43,099 bases of DNA from CAYQQJ01 sp964419935. GTDB taxonomy: Bacteria; Pseudomonadota; Gammaproteobacteria; Pseudomonadales; Cellvibrionaceae. The stretch is taken from the NCBI GenBank assembly GCA_964419935.1, contig CAYQQJ010000027.1:1-43099 (forward strand). The letters run 5' to 3'. Every line of letters begins with the position of its first letter. The stretch's first letter is position 1. The position numbers and the translations under genes were made by a program. Shown here piece by piece: positions 8,203-16,096 of the stretch. The notes beneath the pieces are model-generated. The model was not told the DNA's origin. It worked only from the letters and a program-made list of their open reading frames with translations, and ran no database searches.

Positions 8203-8296
8203 GATGTTTTCCTCCGGCTTTCCCAGTGTTTGTTATAAAAATGGGATCATTCTAACGGTTTTTAGCCCGCTCTGTTTGGCTTTTATCATTCGCCGC

Positions 8297-9655
8297 TCAG
8301 CTACCCGTGAGCGTTCCGGTGACGGATGCCAGCTGATCCCTATCCAGCAGTTTGTCGTCGACTTTCAGATAAAGCAAACCTTCTTCCGCGGCCCAGTGTG
8401 CCTCTTCCACCCCCGGCACGGCCATAACTTTCACCGCCAACTCCGCATCGCCTGTGGCTCGCACCACTTGGCTGGTAAGGTAGCGCGGCGGGCGCATGAA
8501 CAAGCTGACCAACCACCATACCGATGATAAAACCGCGCAAATGGTGAAGACTTCACCCAGCCCGCCCTGCTGCATGGCGTAGCCACCGGCAGCGCCACCG
8601 GCAAAAGCGCCGAGAAACTGGCTGGTGGAATAGATACCCATGGCGGTGCCCTTGCTTCCCGCAGGTGCCTGTTTGCTGATCAGCGAAGGTAAAGTCGCCT
8701 CAAGCAGATTGAACGCGACGAAAAAGACAAACAGGAAGGTCAGACCCGCGAGCATCTGCCCATGCCAGCGGCCAAGCCCCAGCTCCGCAATCACCAGAAT
8801 AGCGACAGCAATAATGAACACCGGCTTCACCTGGCGCTTGCGTTCGGCAATAACAATAAAGGGCAGCATAGCGGCGAATGCCAGCACCATCACCGGTAAA
8901 TATACCTGCCAGTGGGAGTCCCGGTGGAAGCCGAAGTTTTCCAGCATGCCGGGCACGGCAACAAAACTGGCCATCAAAACAAAGTGCAGGCAGAAGATGC
9001 CCCAGTCCAGACGAAGAAGCTCGCGGTGTTGCAGTGTATTTTTAATCAAACTTGGCAGCGCGCGCGTATCCCGATGAGCCCCCACAAACTCCGGCGGTGT
9101 GGGAACAAGCTTCCATACCACCAGCAGCCCGATAGCTGCGAGCCCGCCCGATAACCAGAACACCGCTGCCATACCGCCCAAACCGGCGACGAAAGGTCCC
9201 AGAATCAGCGCAATAGCGAACGCCAGCCCGATGGAGGCGCCAATGGCCGCCATGGCTTTGGTGCGGTTCTGCTCAGAGGTAAGATCCGCAACCAGGGCCA
9301 TGATGGCACTGGCAATCGCCCCAGCCCCCTGCAGCGCTCGCCCGGCAATCAGGCCGGCAACCGAGTCAGCACTGGCAGCGAGCACGCTGCCGCCGGCGAA
9401 CACCAACAGGCCGAGTATAATGACCTGCTTACGACCCCAGATGTCCGACAGCATGCCCAGCGGAATCTGTAAACAGGCCTGGGTCAGCCCATAGATCCCC
9501 AGGGCGAGGCCGAGCAGAAACGGCGAACTGCCTTGATAGTCGTCGCCATACAACATCAACACCGGCAACACCATGAACAGGCCAAGCATCCGGAACGCGT
9601 AGAGCAACGCCAAGGATGAGACGACCTTGAGTTCGGAAACAGGCTGCGGGTTCAC
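8297..9655 (-). CDS. YajR-like MFS transporter with C-terminal YAM domain
   Basis: This 452-residue inner-membrane protein of the major facilitator superfamily should have twelve membrane helices. Motif A is visible between helices 2 and 3 (GMLSDIWGRKQVI). The last 60 residues, after about 390, are soluble and include ELAVKVMAVPGVEEAH and LYLKVDDKLLD. This resembles the ferredoxin-like YAM domain that distinguishes E. coli YajR from other drug-efflux-type MFS proteins. The start is GTG at 9653-9655 with a strong GAGGAG ribosome-binding site. The substrate is unknown. It is upstream of ssb on the same strand, but a 94-bp gap leaves cotranscription open. Confidence 0.85.
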   Translation of the reverse strand: MNPQPVSELKVVSSLALLYAFRMLGLFMVLPVLMLYGDDYQGSSPFLLGLALGIYGLTQACLQIPLGMLSDIWGRKQVIILGLLVFAGGSVLAASADSVAGLIAGRALQGAGAIASAIMALVADLTSEQNRTKAMAAIGASIGLAFAIALILGPFVAGLGGMAAVFWLSGGLAAIGLLVVWKLVPTPPEFVGAHRDTRALPSLIKNTLQHRELLRLDWGIFCLHFVLMASFVAVPGMLENFGFHRDSHWQVYLPVMVLAFAAMLPFIVIAERKRQVKPVFIIAVAILVIAELGLGRWHGQMLAGLTFLFVFFVAFNLLEATLPSLISKQAPAGSKGTAMGIYSTSQFLGAFAGGAAGGYAMQQGGLGEVFTICAVLSSVWWLVSLFMRPPRYLTSQVVRATGDAELAVKVMAVPGVEEAHWAAEEGLLYLKVDDKLLDRDQLASVTGTLTGS

Positions 9656-9954
9656 TGGCGCTCCTCGGGTACAACGGCTGAGGTGGAGTTTACAAAAGGG
9701 GGGATTTTAACAGTCCCGAGCGAACAATAGCGATAGAGGGCAATTTGCCACAATCCATAACCCATAACCCATACTAAAGCATTGGGTGTTTGGGCAGATA
9801 CCGCAATAACATCACACTTTTTCTCCCAAGCATCCGCCGGTTCTACGCTATACTTAGGCCAAATTCATACCTTAGTGTGATTTGTCGGCCTTCGTGGCGG
9901 ATGAGATGGCACGAAAATAACATAACAATTTTGTGGCACAAACGGAGACTTGCG
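9656..9954. other. Divergent intergenic region (MFS / CsgD-like)
   Basis: This 299-bp region separates two divergent genes and must contain their promoters. It includes the heptamer repeat at 9755-9774. A TATACT hexamer at about 9848 is a possible -10 for the regulator but lacks a matching -35. A frame open from 9790 into the regulator is not used (see that gene). No operator was recognised. Confidence 0.35.
9755..9774. repeat. Heptamer tandem repeat (CCATAAC)x2.7
   Basis: CCATAAC at 9755-9761 and 9762-9768 is followed by CCATA and a C. It is intergenic, between the divergent MFS and CsgD-like genes. It belongs to the group of 7-bp tandem repeats in this window although its unit sequence is unrelated to the others. 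Confidence 0.7.
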
Positions 9955-10602
9955 GTGGAAGATTCAGTCGGCAGTACAAGCGTTACGCTTTATTCTGCGC
10001 AGAGCAACCTGCAGACGGGATTGCTGGTCCAGCTTATCTCGGAAGAGTTGGGGGTTCGGTGTGACCTGGAAAAGTCTATTGATATTGAGAACTGCACCGC
10101 GAGCCTGCTGTTGATGGACTGCTATGGCCATACATTGGAGGAGCTGCGCGCTTTGGCAGATCGAGCCCAGAACCGCGAGAAGCCGCTGACCATCGCCCTG
10201 CTCAACGCGGAATACCAAAGTGCCCATGAAGACCTGCTCGAATGGCCCTGCGTTGCCGGTGTTTTTTATGGCGACACAAATCAGGAACAACTACTGCGCG
10301 GCTTGAAAGGATTGTTGGCAGGAGAGTACTGGGTGCCGCGCAATATATTGCACCGGTTTCTCGACAAGAACCGTCGGCCTCCCACCTTGAAGCGGCCGGA
10401 TGTCAAACTGACCAAACGGGAGCGCCAGATACTGACATTGATCCGCGACAGCGCAACCAATCTGGACATTTCCGCAGCGCTCGGTGTCAGCGAACACACC
10501 GTAAAGAGCCATTTATACAATATCTACCGCAAAATCAACGTGCGCAACCGCCTTGAAGCCAGCAATTGGGCGCGCAAAATGGACCTGACCACCGAAGCCT
10601 GA
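9955..10602 (+). CDS. CsgD-like LuxR-family transcriptional regulator
   Basis: This is a DNA-binding regulator of 215 residues. The C-terminal LuxR helix-turn-helix is clear: LTKRERQILTLIRDSATNLD, then GVSEHTVKSHLYNIYRKI near residues 145-205. The N-terminal half is an atypical receiver-like domain; the pattern LLLMD, then IALLNAEY, EWPCVAGVFY and LKGLLAGEYW, follows E. coli CsgD closely and lacks a normal phosphorylation pocket. Length also matches CsgD (216). I chose the GTG at 9955 because CGGAG lies 8-12 bases upstream; the frame continues to 9790 but that extension has no protein-like character. CsgD controls curli and cellulose in enterobacteria; no curli genes are present here, so the targets are unknown. 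Confidence 0.85.
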   Translation: MEDSVGSTSVTLYSAQSNLQTGLLVQLISEELGVRCDLEKSIDIENCTASLLLMDCYGHTLEELRALADRAQNREKPLTIALLNAEYQSAHEDLLEWPCVAGVFYGDTNQEQLLRGLKGLLAGEYWVPRNILHRFLDKNRRPPTLKRPDVKLTKRERQILTLIRDSATNLDISAALGVSEHTVKSHLYNIYRKINVRNRLEASNWARKMDLTTEA

Positions 10603-10686
10603 CCCGGCGCCGGCTCTTGATCTTTTGTCCGCGTGCTGCGCGGACATCCCACCACCCATCATTAATATGTCGCGCATTCCGATGCC

Positions 10687-10726
10687 TACTGCCAGATACT
10701 GTCAGTCGATAAGTGCATACTGTCAG
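10687..10726. repeat. Three phased direct repeats TACTG(C/T)CAG
   Basis: TACTGCCAG (10687-10695) is followed by exact TACTGTCAG at 10697-10705 and 10718-10726. Start-to-start spacings are 10 and 21 bp, close to one and two helical turns. They lie between the CsgD-like gene and uvrA, about 130-165 bp before the uvrA start, and could be a multi-site operator. Confidence 0.5.
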
Positions 10727-10813
10727 ATGGTGCAGTTGTTACACATTCTCGTCGGGCAGTGATCTTGCACAAGGTGTCGCCTGTCTACATTCAAATTTCG
10801 TCGACAAACCCCG

Positions 10814-10819
10814 TATACT
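10814..10819 (+). promoter_or_regulatory. uvrA: Candidate -10 box of uvrA
   Basis: TATACT lies 33 bp before the GTG start. The best -35 is a weak TTCAAA (10790-10795) at 18-bp spacing. A CAAACCC/GGGTTTG inverted repeat flanks the -10 (10805-10829). The classical LexA palindrome is not evident; CTGTCAGATGGTGCAG at 10720-10735 has the outer CTG/CAG only. Confidence 0.35.
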
Positions 10820-10852
10820 AGCGGGTTTGTTCTCTATGGGTAAAAAGCCACT

Positions 10853-13717
10853 GTGGAAAATATCGTAGTAAGGGGCGCACGCACCCACAATCTGAAAAAC
10901 ATCGACCTGGACATTCCACGAGACAAGCTGGTGGTCATTACCGGCCTCTCCGGTTCCGGCAAATCCTCTCTGGCTTTCGATACGCTTTATGCCGAAGGCC
11001 AGCGCCGCTACGTGGAGTCCCTCTCGACCTATGCCCGGCAGTTTTTGTCGATGATGGAAAAGCCCGATATGGATCATATCGAAGGTTTGAGCCCGGCGAT
11101 TTCCATAGAACAAAAATCCACGTCCCATAACCCGCGCTCCACGGTAGGTACCATCACAGAAATCTATGATTATCTGCGGCTGTTGTTTGCACGTATTGGC
11201 GAGCCCCGCTGTCCTGTTCACGGCGAACCACTATCAGCGCAGACTGTATCGGAGATGGTGGATCAGGTTCTGGGTTTGCCGGAGGGCACCAAGGTGATGC
11301 TGCTGGCACCGGTGGTGCGCGATCGCAAAGGTGAACATCTGCATGTATTCGATGGACTGCGTCGGGACGGTTTTATTCGCGCGCGCATCGACGGGATTGT
11401 GGTGGACCTGGATGACGCACCGAAATTGGATAAAAAGAAAAAACACACCATCGAAGTGGTCATCGACCGATTCAAAGTGCGTGATGATTTGAACGTGCGC
11501 CTGGCGGAGTCACTGGAGACGGCGTTGACCCTGGCAGAGGGTATCGCCCTACTCGGCTTCATGGACGGCGACCAGCCCGATCGTCTGTTCTCCGCCAAAC
11601 ACGCCTGCTCCAAGTGTGACTATTCACTGACGGAACTCGAACCGCGCCTGTTCTCCTTCAACAATCCAGCAGGGGCCTGCCCCAGCTGTGACGGGTTGGG
11701 CGTAAAACAGTATTTTTCCGAAGACAAGCTGATTCAGGACCCTAATGTTTCCCTGGCCGAAGGCGCTATTCGCGGCTGGGACAAACGCAACTTGTACTAC
11801 TTCCATATGCTGCAGTCGCTGGCAAACCACTACGGCTTTGATGTGGACAAACCCTGGGGCAAGCTCGCTGCAAAACACCGCGCGGTGATTCTGCAGGGCT
11901 CCGGTGATGACGAAATCAACTTCAGTTATGTCAATGATCGCGGTCACACCCACAAGCGCCGCCACAGTTTTGAAGGCGTAATACCCAATATGGAACGGCG
12001 CTATCGGGATACGGATTCCAACAGCGTGCGTGAAGAATTATCCAAATACCTGTCCAGTCAAAATTGCCCCGAATGCAAGGGTGCGCGACTGCGCCAGGAA
12101 GCGCGCCACGTGTTTGTCGATGGGCGCAATCTGCCGGCCATGACCGAACTGCCTGTGGGTGAAGCGTTCGATTATTTCAGCCAGCTCACTTTCGCCGGCG
12201 CCCGCGGCAAGATCGCCGACAAAATTCTCAAGGAGCTGCGCGACCGCTTCCGCTTTCTGGTCGATGTAGGGCTGAATTACCTGTCACTCAATCGCAGCGC
12301 GGACACGCTCTCCGGCGGCGAGGCGCAGCGCATCCGGCTGGCCAGCCAGATCGGCGCCGGCCTGGTCGGCGTGATGTATATTCTGGATGAACCCTCCATT
12401 GGCCTGCACCAGCGAGACAATGACCGTCTCTTGCGCACGCTCAATCATCTGCGTGACCTGGGCAACACCGTCATTGTGGTGGAGCACGACGAGGATGCCA
12501 TTCGCAGCGCGGATTATGTTATCGACATCGGCCCCGGCGCAGGTGTTCATGGCGGCGAAGTGGTGGCTCAGGGACAGGTCGCGGACATCATCGCCAACCG
12601 CCAATCCCTCACCGGTGATTACCTCAGCGGACGCAAGGAAATCGCCATCCCCGCCAAACGCACGCCGCCAAACCCGGCAAAGCAGTTGGTGATCACCGGC
12701 GCCACCGGCAACAATTTGAAAAACGTCACCCTCGAAATTCCCATCGGGCTGATGACTTGTGTAACCGGAGTTTCCGGTTCCGGAAAATCCACGCTGATCA
12801 ACAGCACCCTTTACCCACTGGCTGCCACCGCGCTCAATAAAGCCAGCACTCTCACCGCTGCACCCCATGAGAGCATCGACGGCCTTGAGCAACTGGACAA
12901 ATGTGTCGACATTGATCAAAGCCCCATCGGCCGAACACCGCGCTCCAACCCGGCGACCTACACAGGCATTTTTACGCCGGTGCGTGAAATTTTTGCCGGC
13001 ACTCAAGAGGCGCGCTCGCGGGGTTACAAGCCCGGCCGCTTCAGCTTTAACGTGAAAGGTGGACGCTGTGAAGCCTGTCAGGGCGACGGGGTTGTGAAAG
13101 TGGAAATGCATTTCCTGCCGGACATCTACGTGCCCTGTGATATCTGCAAAGGCAAACGCTACAACCGTGAGACTCTGGATATTCAGTACAAAGGCAAGAA
13201 TATTCATCAGGTCCTGGAAATGACCATTGAGGAAGCGCGGGGATTTTTTGATGCAGTGCCCAGCATCAACAACAAATTGCAAACACTCATGGATGTGGGC
13301 CTGTCCTACATTCGCCTGGGACAGGCAGCGACCACCCTATCCGGTGGTGAAGCCCAGCGGGTAAAGCTGGCTCGCGAACTGTCCAAACGCGACACCGGGC
13401 AGACACTTTACATACTGGATGAACCCACAACCGGCTTACATTTCCACGATATTCAATTACTGATGACCGTACTGCACCGACTCCGCGACCACGGCAACAC
13501 GGTGGTAGTGATTGAACATAACCTGGATGTAATAAAGACTGCGGACTGGATCGTCGACCTGGGTCCTGAAGGCGGCAGTGGCGGCGGACAGATTATTGCC
13601 ACCGGTACACCCGAAGACCTGTGCAAAGTGAAAGCATCACACACTGGCCGGTTTCTCAAACCGCTGATCAAGTTGCAGAAGGAACGCAGGAAGAAAATGG
13701 TGATGAGTAATGAGTAA
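10853..13717 (+). CDS. uvrA: Excinuclease ABC subunit A
   Basis: UvrA is the damage-recognition ATPase of nucleotide excision repair and acts with UvrB and UvrC. The 954-residue protein has two ABC ATPase modules. The first carries Walker A GLSGSGKSSLAFDT near residue 31 and signature LSGGEAQRIRLASQIG near 487. The second carries GVSGSGKSTLIN near 640 and LSGGEAQRVKLAREL near 830. Zinc-binding cysteine pairs are visible (CSKCDYS, CPSCDGLG, CEACQGDG, CDICKGKRYN). The start is GTG; an upstream ATG at 10836 is out of frame. The last residues MSNE and the stop codon are encoded inside a 7-bp tandem repeat, so the C-terminal tail is repeat-derived. Confidence 0.98.
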   Translation: MENIVVRGARTHNLKNIDLDIPRDKLVVITGLSGSGKSSLAFDTLYAEGQRRYVESLSTYARQFLSMMEKPDMDHIEGLSPAISIEQKSTSHNPRSTVGTITEIYDYLRLLFARIGEPRCPVHGEPLSAQTVSEMVDQVLGLPEGTKVMLLAPVVRDRKGEHLHVFDGLRRDGFIRARIDGIVVDLDDAPKLDKKKKHTIEVVIDRFKVRDDLNVRLAESLETALTLAEGIALLGFMDGDQPDRLFSAKHACSKCDYSLTELEPRLFSFNNPAGACPSCDGLGVKQYFSEDKLIQDPNVSLAEGAIRGWDKRNLYYFHMLQSLANHYGFDVDKPWGKLAAKHRAVILQGSGDDEINFSYVNDRGHTHKRRHSFEGVIPNMERRYRDTDSNSVREELSKYLSSQNCPECKGARLRQEARHVFVDGRNLPAMTELPVGEAFDYFSQLTFAGARGKIADKILKELRDRFRFLVDVGLNYLSLNRSADTLSGGEAQRIRLASQIGAGLVGVMYILDEPSIGLHQRDNDRLLRTLNHLRDLGNTVIVVEHDEDAIRSADYVIDIGPGAGVHGGEVVAQGQVADIIANRQSLTGDYLSGRKEIAIPAKRTPPNPAKQLVITGATGNNLKNVTLEIPIGLMTCVTGVSGSGKSTLINSTLYPLAATALNKASTLTAAPHESIDGLEQLDKCVDIDQSPIGRTPRSNPATYTGIFTPVREIFAGTQEARSRGYKPGRFSFNVKGGRCEACQGDGVVKVEMHFLPDIYVPCDICKGKRYNRETLDIQYKGKNIHQVLEMTIEEARGFFDAVPSINNKLQTLMDVGLSYIRLGQAATTLSGGEAQRVKLARELSKRDTGQTLYILDEPTTGLHFHDIQLLMTVLHRLRDHGNTVVVIEHNLDVIKTADWIVDLGPEGGSGGGQIIATGTPEDLCKVKASHTGRFLKPLIKLQKERRKKMVMSNE

Positions 13718-13727
13718 TGAGTAATGA
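13703..13727. repeat. Heptamer tandem repeat (ATGAGTA)x3.5 overlapping the uvrA stop
   Basis: Exact ATGAGTA units at 13703-13709, 13710-13716 and 13717-13723 are followed by ATGA. The uvrA stop codon (13715-13717) and the last four sense codons are read from this array, so the repeat has expanded into the gene end. Confidence 0.8.
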
Positions 13728-13743
13728 ATGGGATTCGTAAATC

Positions 13744-13810
13744 GGTAGGTTGGATAAGACATGAGCTCAGCGAATGTCGCCATCCGACGTGACACTGGAT
13801 GGCGACATTC
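13744..13810. repeat. Dispersed GTAGGTTGGATAAG-type element with 14-bp hairpin
   Basis: The stretch begins GGTAGGTTGGATAAGAC, a motif form common in dispersed intergenic palindromic repeats of proteobacteria. It then contains a perfect 14-bp inverted repeat, GAATGTCGCCATCC (13772-13785) and its complement (13797-13810), around an 11-base loop. There is no T run, so it is not a standard terminator, although it lies exactly between convergent uvrA and the TraF-like gene. Confidence 0.55.
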
Positions 13811-13851
13811 TCTTGCTTGGAGCTGTGTAACTTTTAAATGTTTTAACTAAT

Positions 13852-15012
13852 CTAAAAACGAATTCCCAACTGCACAGCACCCCCAACCGTATTGTTGTCG
13901 CCGGTGAATGCCGCCACGTCCAGGTTCACCGTATCGAACGGCGAGATGCCCAGGCCGACGGAATAGGTATCTTCCAGTGTGTCTTCCAGGTCCTGCTGCA
14001 GGCCGACGCGCAATTGCAGCCAGCGCCATGCATTGAGTTCAACACCGGCACGCAGCATACGGGTATCGCCACCCAGAGCGAAAGACGGCACAGCATTCAG
14101 ATCCAGCGCGGCTTCTGCGGTAAACCAGCTGTTTTGATAACCGACCGCCGCCGTGGATTGCGCTTCAATCACCAATTTTTCACCGCTGATGGTGTCAAAT
14201 TCTTTTTCCATCACATCCCGCACCACCAGTCCATAGCGCACATTGCCGGTGATATAGGTCACCCCTGCATCGAAGTTGGTCGCGCTGCTTTCAACGGTGA
14301 ATTCGTCCGCATCAAAGTCATCTTCATCGAAATCATTCACGCGAGCGTTGTAAACGAAGGTTTCTACCGTCACGCGCTTGGGCGTAATGCCGACCAGCAA
14401 TTGAGTTGTGTCCGATGTCTGCAGGCTGCGGGACAGGGCAATACCCACTTCCGTGATCATGGCGCCCACGCCGACAACTTCGGACTGAAGATCATTGGGG
14501 TCAAAAGGCTGATTGATGCTGTTTTCCAGCAAGGTGTAATCGCTGTCGCTGATCAGCGATGTGACGCCGGCAGTGAGGCGCGTCTTGGCAACCAAAGCGG
14601 CAGGCAAAAGACTGTTTGGGATGGAAACTACAAGGCTGCCACCGGCACTGAGACTGGCGGTCTTGTCGTCCACCTCTGTCAGCAACTGCTTTGCTTCCTC
14701 GGCCAGGCCCGCATCCAAATCCTGATAGTCGCGGATCTCGGACAGGTAGTCCATGAAATCCACCAGCTCATCAAGACCGTCTACCAAGTCGTCCTCATCG
14801 GACGCCAGCGCGCCGGCATTGATGGCAATAGCAAAATCGTCGTTCTCATCATAGGCGGCTGCGAGGCTGGGGTTAACAAGAACGCCGTCGGTGTAGTTAC
14901 CAGTAACCAAGCCTGCGCCAGACATACCGGTAAGCCGTCCGTTGTAGAAATCGCCAGCGACGGCCGTACCAGATACAGCGACCAGCGCCAGGCTGAGCAA
15001 TGTTTTCTTCAT
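13852..15012 (-). CDS. TraF_2-type outer-membrane/envelope protein
   Basis: The product has 386 residues with a signal peptide MKKTLLSLALVAVSGTAVAG cleaved after AVA. The mature N-terminus (GRLTGMSGAGLVTGNYTDGV, then LVNPSLAAAYDENDDF) is the pattern of the family annotated as conjugal transfer protein TraF (Pfam TraF_2). Similar starts occur in FadL-like beta-barrels. The second half alternates hydrophobic residues and ends in GIRF, as in outer-membrane barrels. No conjugation genes are nearby, so the conjugation label is probably a family artefact. An acidic stretch at about residues 68-95 may form a helical insert. A long inverted repeat sits in its leader (15015-15070). Function is unknown. 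Confidence 0.65.
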   Translation of the reverse strand: MKKTLLSLALVAVSGTAVAGDFYNGRLTGMSGAGLVTGNYTDGVLVNPSLAAAYDENDDFAIAINAGALASDEDDLVDGLDELVDFMDYLSEIRDYQDLDAGLAEEAKQLLTEVDDKTASLSAGGSLVVSIPNSLLPAALVAKTRLTAGVTSLISDSDYTLLENSINQPFDPNDLQSEVVGVGAMITEVGIALSRSLQTSDTTQLLVGITPKRVTVETFVYNARVNDFDEDDFDADEFTVESSATNFDAGVTYITGNVRYGLVVRDVMEKEFDTISGEKLVIEAQSTAAVGYQNSWFTAEAALDLNAVPSFALGGDTRMLRAGVELNAWRWLQLRVGLQQDLEDTLEDTYSVGLGISPFDTVNLDVAAFTGDNNTVGGAVQLGIRF

Positions 15013-15014
15013 TG

Positions 15015-15070
15015 AATGTGACCCTGAACAAAAAGTGGAAGAGTTCGCACAATGCGAAACGGGTCACATT
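15015..15070 (-). promoter_or_regulatory. Leader hairpin upstream of the TraF-like gene
   Basis: AATGTGACCC (15015-15024) and its exact complement GGGTCACATT (15061-15070) enclose a second palindrome, TTCGCA/TGCGAA (about 15044-15058 on the plus strand). On the transcript the inner arm ends two bases before the start codon, covering the place of the ribosome-binding site. It could act as a translational switch or as an operator. Confidence 0.4.
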
Positions 15071-15160
15071 TTCCTCTCGCTTATAGATATTAGCAATAAC
15101 CCAAACGGGTGATTATTCTTTCCGTGCCGACCTGTCGCGGGGCCTGCTGATATAACGAAC

Positions 15161-16096
15161 TCATACTGCCTGAGGCCATGAATGCTCAATCCGGCGCGGC
15201 CGGTCGGGATCAAGGGAGGGATCAGACTGCGCTTGCAGGTAGTTCATGATCGCCGTGCGCAGCACCTCACCACCACCGGCAATGCCCTGATTGCCAAACA
15301 ACCGGTTGAACTCCAGGAGATAGGGATGACCGCCAACCATGGCAACATCGAAGCCGGCGTGATTCACGTCCAGCAATGCCGCCGTGCGCAATGCAAGATC
15401 GATGGCCGCCTGTGGGACAGGAGAAAAATCGATGTGTCCGCCACGGGCGACATTGTTGTGGAAGCTGCGCTCGGACTGACAGCGCCAGTAGGCGGTAACA
15501 CATTGATTACCGATGACTACGATGCGAATGTCGCGGTCAATTGGCAGTTGCTCCTGAGCGTAGATGACATCCGTGCGCGCCAGGTAATCCTGCCAATCCT
15601 GTCGGGTTTCGACCAGCCACACGCCCTCCCCCATACTCGCTTTGGGCAACTTCACAACAAACGGCAGATCCATTAATTCCCAAACACGCTCCGCTTCGAC
15701 CGGGGTATTGGGTGCAATGTGCGTCACCGGTACATGTTCCGGTATCACGGATTCGAATGCGCGGGTCATTTCAATTTTATTGTGACCAATCAGGTAGCTG
15801 GCCTGACTCGGGAAGATGCGGCTTTTCAACCCATACACCAGAGCGTTTACCTGCCAGTATTCCGGGAATAGCACCCAGTCAGCCGCCTGTATCTCCATTT
15901 TATGCGCAAAGAAGTGGCTGGGTTTGATAAAGGTGGTGTTGCCAAAACCGAGGGTGCGAAAAACGTCAAAGGAAATGAGGCGCATAACGACGTCGAACAA
16001 GCGAGAAAGGAATTGCTTTTTACTCTCTTTATCGCACCCTGGCAACGCTTTTTTGGGGTCTTTTATGAATGGCTTCGAAACTGATTCACGAATCAA
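15161..16096 (-). CDS. RimK-like ATP-grasp protein
   Basis: The 311-residue protein shows the ATP-grasp order. FVVKLPKASMGEGVWLV forms the ATP-binding lysine and small Gly loop near 150. YAQEQLPIDRDIRIVVIG is the RimK-type strand. HAGFDVAMVGGHPYLLEFNR, with the Mg-binding Glu and Asn, lies near 255-275. Such enzymes ligate a carboxylate to an amine; the substrate is unknown. The start is uncertain. TTG at 16094-16096 has GAAGG six bases upstream and overlaps the DJ-1 gene end by 11 bp, implying coupling; an ATG at 15983-15985 would give 274 residues but lacks a ribosome-binding site. It is the last gene of the cfa, DJ-1, ATP-grasp series. Confidence 0.75.
   Translation of the reverse strand: MIRESVSKPFIKDPKKALPGCDKESKKQFLSRLFDVVMRLISFDVFRTLGFGNTTFIKPSHFFAHKMEIQAADWVLFPEYWQVNALVYGLKSRIFPSQASYLIGHNKIEMTRAFESVIPEHVPVTHIAPNTPVEAERVWELMDLPFVVKLPKASMGEGVWLVETRQDWQDYLARTDVIYAQEQLPIDRDIRIVVIGNQCVTAYWRCQSERSFHNNVARGGHIDFSPVPQAAIDLALRTAALLDVNHAGFDVAMVGGHPYLLEFNRLFGNQGIAGGGEVLRTAIMNYLQAQSDPSLDPDRPRRIEHSWPQAV

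Noticed and set aside
9907..9925. Sigma-54 promoter beginning TGGCACG upstream of the CsgD-like gene
   Set aside because: No GC dinucleotide at the required 10-base spacing after GG, so the -12 element is missing.
9790..9954. Extended start for the CsgD-like regulator
   Set aside because: The added 55 residues are Arg/Trp-rich and unlike CsgD; the GTG at 9955 has a good ribosome-binding site and gives the family length.
10720..10735. LexA box for uvrA (CTGTCAGATGGTGCAG)
   Set aside because: It has CTG and CAG at the right spacing but lacks the alternating AT centre and the ACAG half; not called as a LexA site.
13852..15012. Evidence for a conjugation system from the TraF-type annotation
   Set aside because: No other transfer genes, relaxase or origin are present; the protein looks like a general outer-membrane-type protein.
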